Assembly (NCBI RefSeq): GCF_964340395.1
Contig: NC_135564.1
Span: 13,148,391-13,212,390 of the forward strand
Length of the DNA stretch: 64,000 nucleotides
Reading direction: 5' to 3'
Origin: Glandiceps talaboti
Lineage: Eukaryota; Hemichordata; Enteropneusta; Spengelidae
A program made the position numbers and the translations under genes. Below are positions 57,896-64,000 of this stretch, in pieces; the stretch's first letter is position 1, and each line of letters opens with the position of its first letter. A model generated the notes under the pieces. That model was not told the origin of the DNA, searched no databases, and worked only from the letters and a program-made list of their open reading frames with translations.

Positions 57896-59380
57896 ACATA
57901 TAAGCTGTACGGACAAGTATTGTACTACATCTGTAATCAGTGTACTGTCACAGTTTTATACAAAAAACATGTTGGAACAAAACCCAAATGGTGTATTGAT
58001 AATGTCAGAATGCAACCAAGCTAATAGATTACTGTTTAATAGCAAACATTAGTTGTTAGGTTTTTGGAGTAGTTTTCTGAGTAAAATGCTGTATTTCGTT
58101 TTAAATTATTTAAAAAGGACACTGAAATAAGTTCTTGTAAAAAACTACAGAGGTGTGAAACAAGTGGAAGATTGTTTTTGTTCTGATTTCAAAATCTTGA
58201 AAATGTTTGGAATTGTGAAATCATTGCATGGACATAGACTAATTAATGATAACCACAAGGTGACACTGTCAAAATAGAAAAAAGTCAAGGTCACATTGTG
58301 TTTACAACTTTATATGAAAAGTAACTTTTATAAAATTTAGCTTATAATCAAATAATCGTTACAATGATAATGGTTTATTTCACATTAAAATGGTGGCCAA
58401 CAGATCAAATTTTATCCAAATACTATTCTTTCAAAACAGTATACATAATTGCAATTTGTGTCTTAAAGTTGATAAGTTTGGTTGTAAATCTTTTAAAAAT
58501 TACTGGATAATATTGATTATGCATGATATTATTACATACTCAAGCCAAGTTATTGTCTTTGAATAAAAAATATGGATTATGATACCCTGGTCGACTGGTC
58601 GTTCTACATCACAACAATTCTTGTTTATGTCACAGGTTTTGCGGTGCTCGAAATATGACTCAAAATGTTCCACGTCCTAATTTTTCATCAATTATGCTTG
58701 ACGAAGTATAATTATATTATTCCCCAATATTTTACTTCATTCAGTGAAAAATACTCGTGACCTAAGTATTTGTGATAAAGACCCCTTAGGTCACCTAAGT
58801 AACAAAGACCCCTTAGGTCAGTTGTGTTTTCCGCAGCTGAATGAAGAAAAAAATTAGGGAAAAATAGTTAAAAGTACAAAATACTGGTCTTACAATGTTT
58901 TATCATAGACCCTCCGTTGTTGGATGGTCTATGGTTTTATACAATAAAAACGAACACAGTCAACAATGGGACAACTTGTTCTAAGTTGTAGTAAAGTTGA
59001 TGAGATTACAGTATCTAGTTGGGTATTTGAACACAATAGGTGTACTGATAATACAGCTGGCTTTTACATACCAGAAGCCCACTTATAATAGGTTTTGATA
59101 TGGGGAGAAGATAAATGTTAGAGCTCAATGTTGTGAATCCAACGTTTTGACAGTAGTGCTGGCTTATCAGTCGAGTCCTTAAGGATTAGATAAGATTAAT
59201 CTTTTATCCAGACAAAGTTTTTTTAGATCTGCCTGACAACTTTTTCTCACCCAAAGTATTAATCCAAATCCAAAATTACCATTTTATAAGTACATTTGAC
59301 CTTGATGTTTTGTGTTCTTTGTTTCTTTTAGAGTTTACTTCATTGCAAGCCTTTTAATTGCAACATTGTGTATGTAACTG
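57896..59380. other. Possible HNF4 intron; no feature recognised
   Basis: AT-rich, with a short duplicated gaccccttaggtca (58775-58820). Confidence 0.4.
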
Positions 59381-59381
59381 C

Positions 59382-59416
<35 letters not shown>

Positions 59417-59419
59417 CAG

Positions 59420-59452
<33 letters not shown>

Positions 59453-59541
59453 GAGAGAGAGAGATGTATACATAATGTAAATGTAGACACACAGACAGAC
59501 AGGGATGCAGGCAGGTCGACAGACAGGCAGGCAGGTTGACA

Positions 59542-59587
<46 letters not shown>

Positions 59588-59700
59588 TGCTTAATATAAT
59601 ACATTCACCAAGTATATATTCATCTGCATGCAAACGTGCATGCACACTTGTGTGTGCACACACATGCATGCAGTTAAGCACCTGCATACACAGACACTTA

Positions 59701-59770
<70 letters not shown>

Positions 59771-60000
59771 CACTCACCCCCACACATCATATCCATACTC
59801 ATGCATATATACCCACACATGCTCTCACACATACCTGGACATACCCTCCCACACACACACACATGCACCCACATGCTCACAGCATGCATACTCACATGCA
59901 CATACATCCTCACAATATCTGCACACCTATCCACATGCACTCATGCATGTGTGTATGCCTGATCACGTGTACTCACACATAGACATGCACACACACAAAC
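59381..60000. repeat. (GA)n/(CAGAGA)n and (CA)n microsatellite cluster
   Basis: gagaga/cagaga (59381-59463), gaca/ggca (59485-59540), ca (59545-59585), ca (59706-59768) and degenerate cacatgca (59770-60000). The cluster ends about 110 bp before the HNF4 exon. Confidence 0.95.
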
Positions 60001-60102
60001 ATGCATGTAGTAAAAAAAATTTTGAGGTGTATATTTCTATAAATGCAATCAATGAGTAACTTGTGAGAAAAGAACATTTAAATAAACTGTGTAAATTTAT
60101 GA

Positions 60103-61822
<1,720 letters not shown>

Positions 61823-61827
61823 GTAAA

Positions 61828-62110
61828 ACCAAACTATATATTGGGTAATACATTAGTAGTTAGTGTAGTCAAGTGACAATTAGTTAGTAAAATTACCAAA
61901 CTATATCTTGGGTATAATACAGTAGTAGTTAGTGACAAATAGTTAGTAAGTTTACCAAACTATACCTTGGGTATAATACAGTAGTAGTTAGTGACAAATA
62001 GTTAGTAAGTTTACCAAACTATACCTTGGGTATAATACAGTAGGAGTTAATGTAATCTAGTGACAAATAGTTGGTAAGTTTACTAAACTATACCTTGGGT
62101 ATAAGCTGAT
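61828..62110. repeat. Tandem repeat, about 65-bp unit
   Basis: Four units with accaaactataccttgggta and agtgacaaatagttagtaag, beginning 5 bp after the HNF4 hinge exon and covering its donor side. The first unit overlaps the donor flank. Confidence 0.9.
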
Positions 62111-63040
62111 ACAGAATTAGTTGATAAGGTTATATTCTTTACACTAAGGTTTTGGGAAACCTGATAAAAGTTGTATACATTGTGCCTTGGGAATTCAGAC
62201 TACTAACTACAGTTAGACTACAGGGTAGACATTACAAGCACCTGGCTCTCCTGTTGCCATCTTTGGGGTTCAAGACTGCAATGAATTGGTTACCAAAAGG
62301 GTAACGTCACTCCAGGAAATAAAATGATATATTTCTATGAATTTATAAACGATTATAATGTTTTCAATTGGATAAAAAATATGTCCAGGTTTACATTGTC
62401 TTGGCTTTATTAGAATGAATTCTATGTTTCACCTGCATCCTTGTAGGCTGCTTGTTGCTGATGTCATACACACATTTCCATGATGTAATACACGTGTAAC
62501 TGTGATGTCATACTCATATTCCCATGATGTTTATATACATGTATCCATGATGTCATATGTATATGGATGGGTAATGGTTCAACCACAGCATCATCACATC
62601 ACAGACATGTAAGTAGTCTGTGTGTCATCGCCATAGCAACAGAAGGCATGAAAGAAGTTCCACAACTAGGAAAATAAACTTAAGACGCCCAAATGTTGTC
62701 TTCTTGACAGTTTTTGTGAGAGATATAGTATAAAACATAAATTTATTGTTCTTGGTAGAACAAATGTCAATAAACGTAAGAGCAAAAAAGAAATCGTGCT
62801 GAGTACACTACATCGCATTTTAATCAGATTGGTGGAAAATACCAATAACACTAGTTATTCACCTAGTTGTTTTTGTACTTTCATGCCTTCTATTCATATT
62901 CTGAGTTTTAGATCATTTGAAATGTCATCATTGTCTCTCTATATAAAAAGCTACTACATGTGTATTGTCCCCACAGCTGAAGTAAGGTTCAGTCATGCTT
63001 TTGTCATTGCAAATTAAGTGTCTCTGCCAGAGCCTGTGTA
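62111..63040 (+). other. HNF4 intron
   Basis: No further HNF4 exon (start of the ligand-binding domain) was found here or to the window end. Confidence 0.6.
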
Positions 63041-63043
63041 TAT

Positions 63044-63072
63044 GTATGTATGTATGTGTGTGTGTGTGTGTG

Positions 63073-63137
<65 letters not shown>

Positions 63138-63700
63138 GCCAGGTCTGTCTGTCTGTCTGCCAGTCTGTCTGTGTGTCTGTCTGTATGTATGTATGTATGT
63201 ATGTATGTATGTATGTATGTATGTATGTATGTATGTATGTATGTATGTATGTATGTATGTATGTATGTATGTATGTATGTATGTATGTATGTATGTATGT
63301 ATGTATGTATGTACGTACGTACGTACGTACGTACATACGTACATACGTATGCATGTACGTATGCACGTACGGTATGTATGTATGTATGTATGTATGTATG
63401 TATGTATGTATGTATGTATGTATGTATGTACATGTATGTATGTATGTATGTATGTATGTATGTTACATGCCTGTCTGCCTGCCTATCTGTCTGTCTGTCT
63501 GTCTGTCTGCCTGTCAATATGTCTGTCTGTCTGTCTGTCTGCCTATGCATTCTTGTATGCATAATATATGCACATGTCTGTGTTTATATGTCTCTGCGCT
63601 TGTGGCTGTGCCTCTCTGTATGTACATGTATGTATGTGTGTGTGTCTGTCTTTGTGTCTGTGTCTGTGTCTGTGTCTGTGTCTGTGTCTGTGTCTGTGTA
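63044..63700. repeat. Compound (TG)n/(TCTG)n/(TATG)n microsatellite
   Basis: Tg, tctg, about 30 tatg units, a tacg variant block (63312-63350), tatg, tctg and a final tgtctg hexamer run. Long open frames on both strands are artefacts. Confidence 0.97.
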
Positions 63701-64000
63701 ATGTTATGTGATATTTGTTTAGCAGGCAGTGTAATATTTATGTAGCCTTTGGGATACAGATGTCAGTGTATCAAAACATTTGATAAATCTCATATATTGA
63801 TTTGTTACTCTTAATCAGTTTGTTGAGTTGAATAAAGAATAATTGCACTTTAGGGACTGGCAGTAATCAAAACTGACACACAGCTTCAATACGTTATATC
63901 TGAAAACTTATACCAACTTATCAATTTATTGTGATTTTGTGTTTAAAAATACACAAACTTATCAACTGCAGAAATATACCAATTAAAGCTGCACTAGCCA
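63701..64000 (+). other. HNF4 intron to window end
   Basis: AT-rich; no exon recognised. Confidence 0.5.

Noticed and set aside
63004-63745. Up to 231-residue ORFs on both strands
   Set aside because: Tctg/tatg repeats are open in every frame.

Overview
The window is animal nuclear DNA. It is AT-rich and packed with microsatellites, minisatellites and small inverted-repeat elements. Genes are split by GT..AG introns, splice sites are classic, and promoters are CpG-containing. A Toll-like receptor tandem pair, a 19-exon NUP93 and an HNF4 nuclear receptor point to a marine invertebrate bilaterian, either an invertebrate deuterostome or a lophotrochozoan. The sequence alone does not fix the phylum.

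Layout. (1) 1-4.0 kb: two tandem Toll-like receptor genes on the minus strand. One is whole and intronless (787-3381). The other is cut by the window edge (1-172). The coding start and about 450 bp of upstream DNA are shared between them. (2) 4.1-5.4 kb: a minisatellite and a three-unit array of TTAA-ended repeats beyond the NUP93 stop codon. (3) 5.45-19.15 kb, minus strand: a complete NUP93 gene. I resolved all 19 coding exons; they join in frame to 820 residues, against about 819 in the vertebrate protein. A GC-rich promoter with ETS-like and E2F-like sites lies near 19.17-19.21 kb. (4) 20.4-27.2 kb, plus strand: a complete SLC16-like (monocarboxylate transporter family) gene with four coding exons and 566 residues. 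(5) 27.3-35.1 kb: gene-poor, with a hAT-like MITE, a roughly 0.9-kb minisatellite and one unrecognised short ORF. (6) 35.1-36.24 kb, plus strand: a single-coding-exon gene for a protein of three divergent ubiquitin-like domains, followed by a partial copy of its own 3' end. (7) 36.5-60.1 kb: satellites, MITEs, foldback elements and one LINE fragment. Two candidate 5' exons for the next gene lie at about 42.9 and 55.86 kb. (8) 60.1-61.8 kb, plus strand: two HNF4 exons, carrying the whole DNA-binding domain and the start of the hinge. The ligand-binding domain lies beyond the right edge.

The genes do unrelated jobs: innate sensing, nuclear pore scaffold, small-acid transport, a ubiquitin-fold protein and a transcription factor. 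I see no operon-like or pathway link among them. The points most worth following are the recent TLR duplication with a tiny transposon in only one copy, the diglycine-less triple ubiquitin-like protein, two tandem near-perfect CTCF-type motifs inside NUP93, the possible alternative HNF4 starts, and several small repeat families whose copies can be compared within the window.
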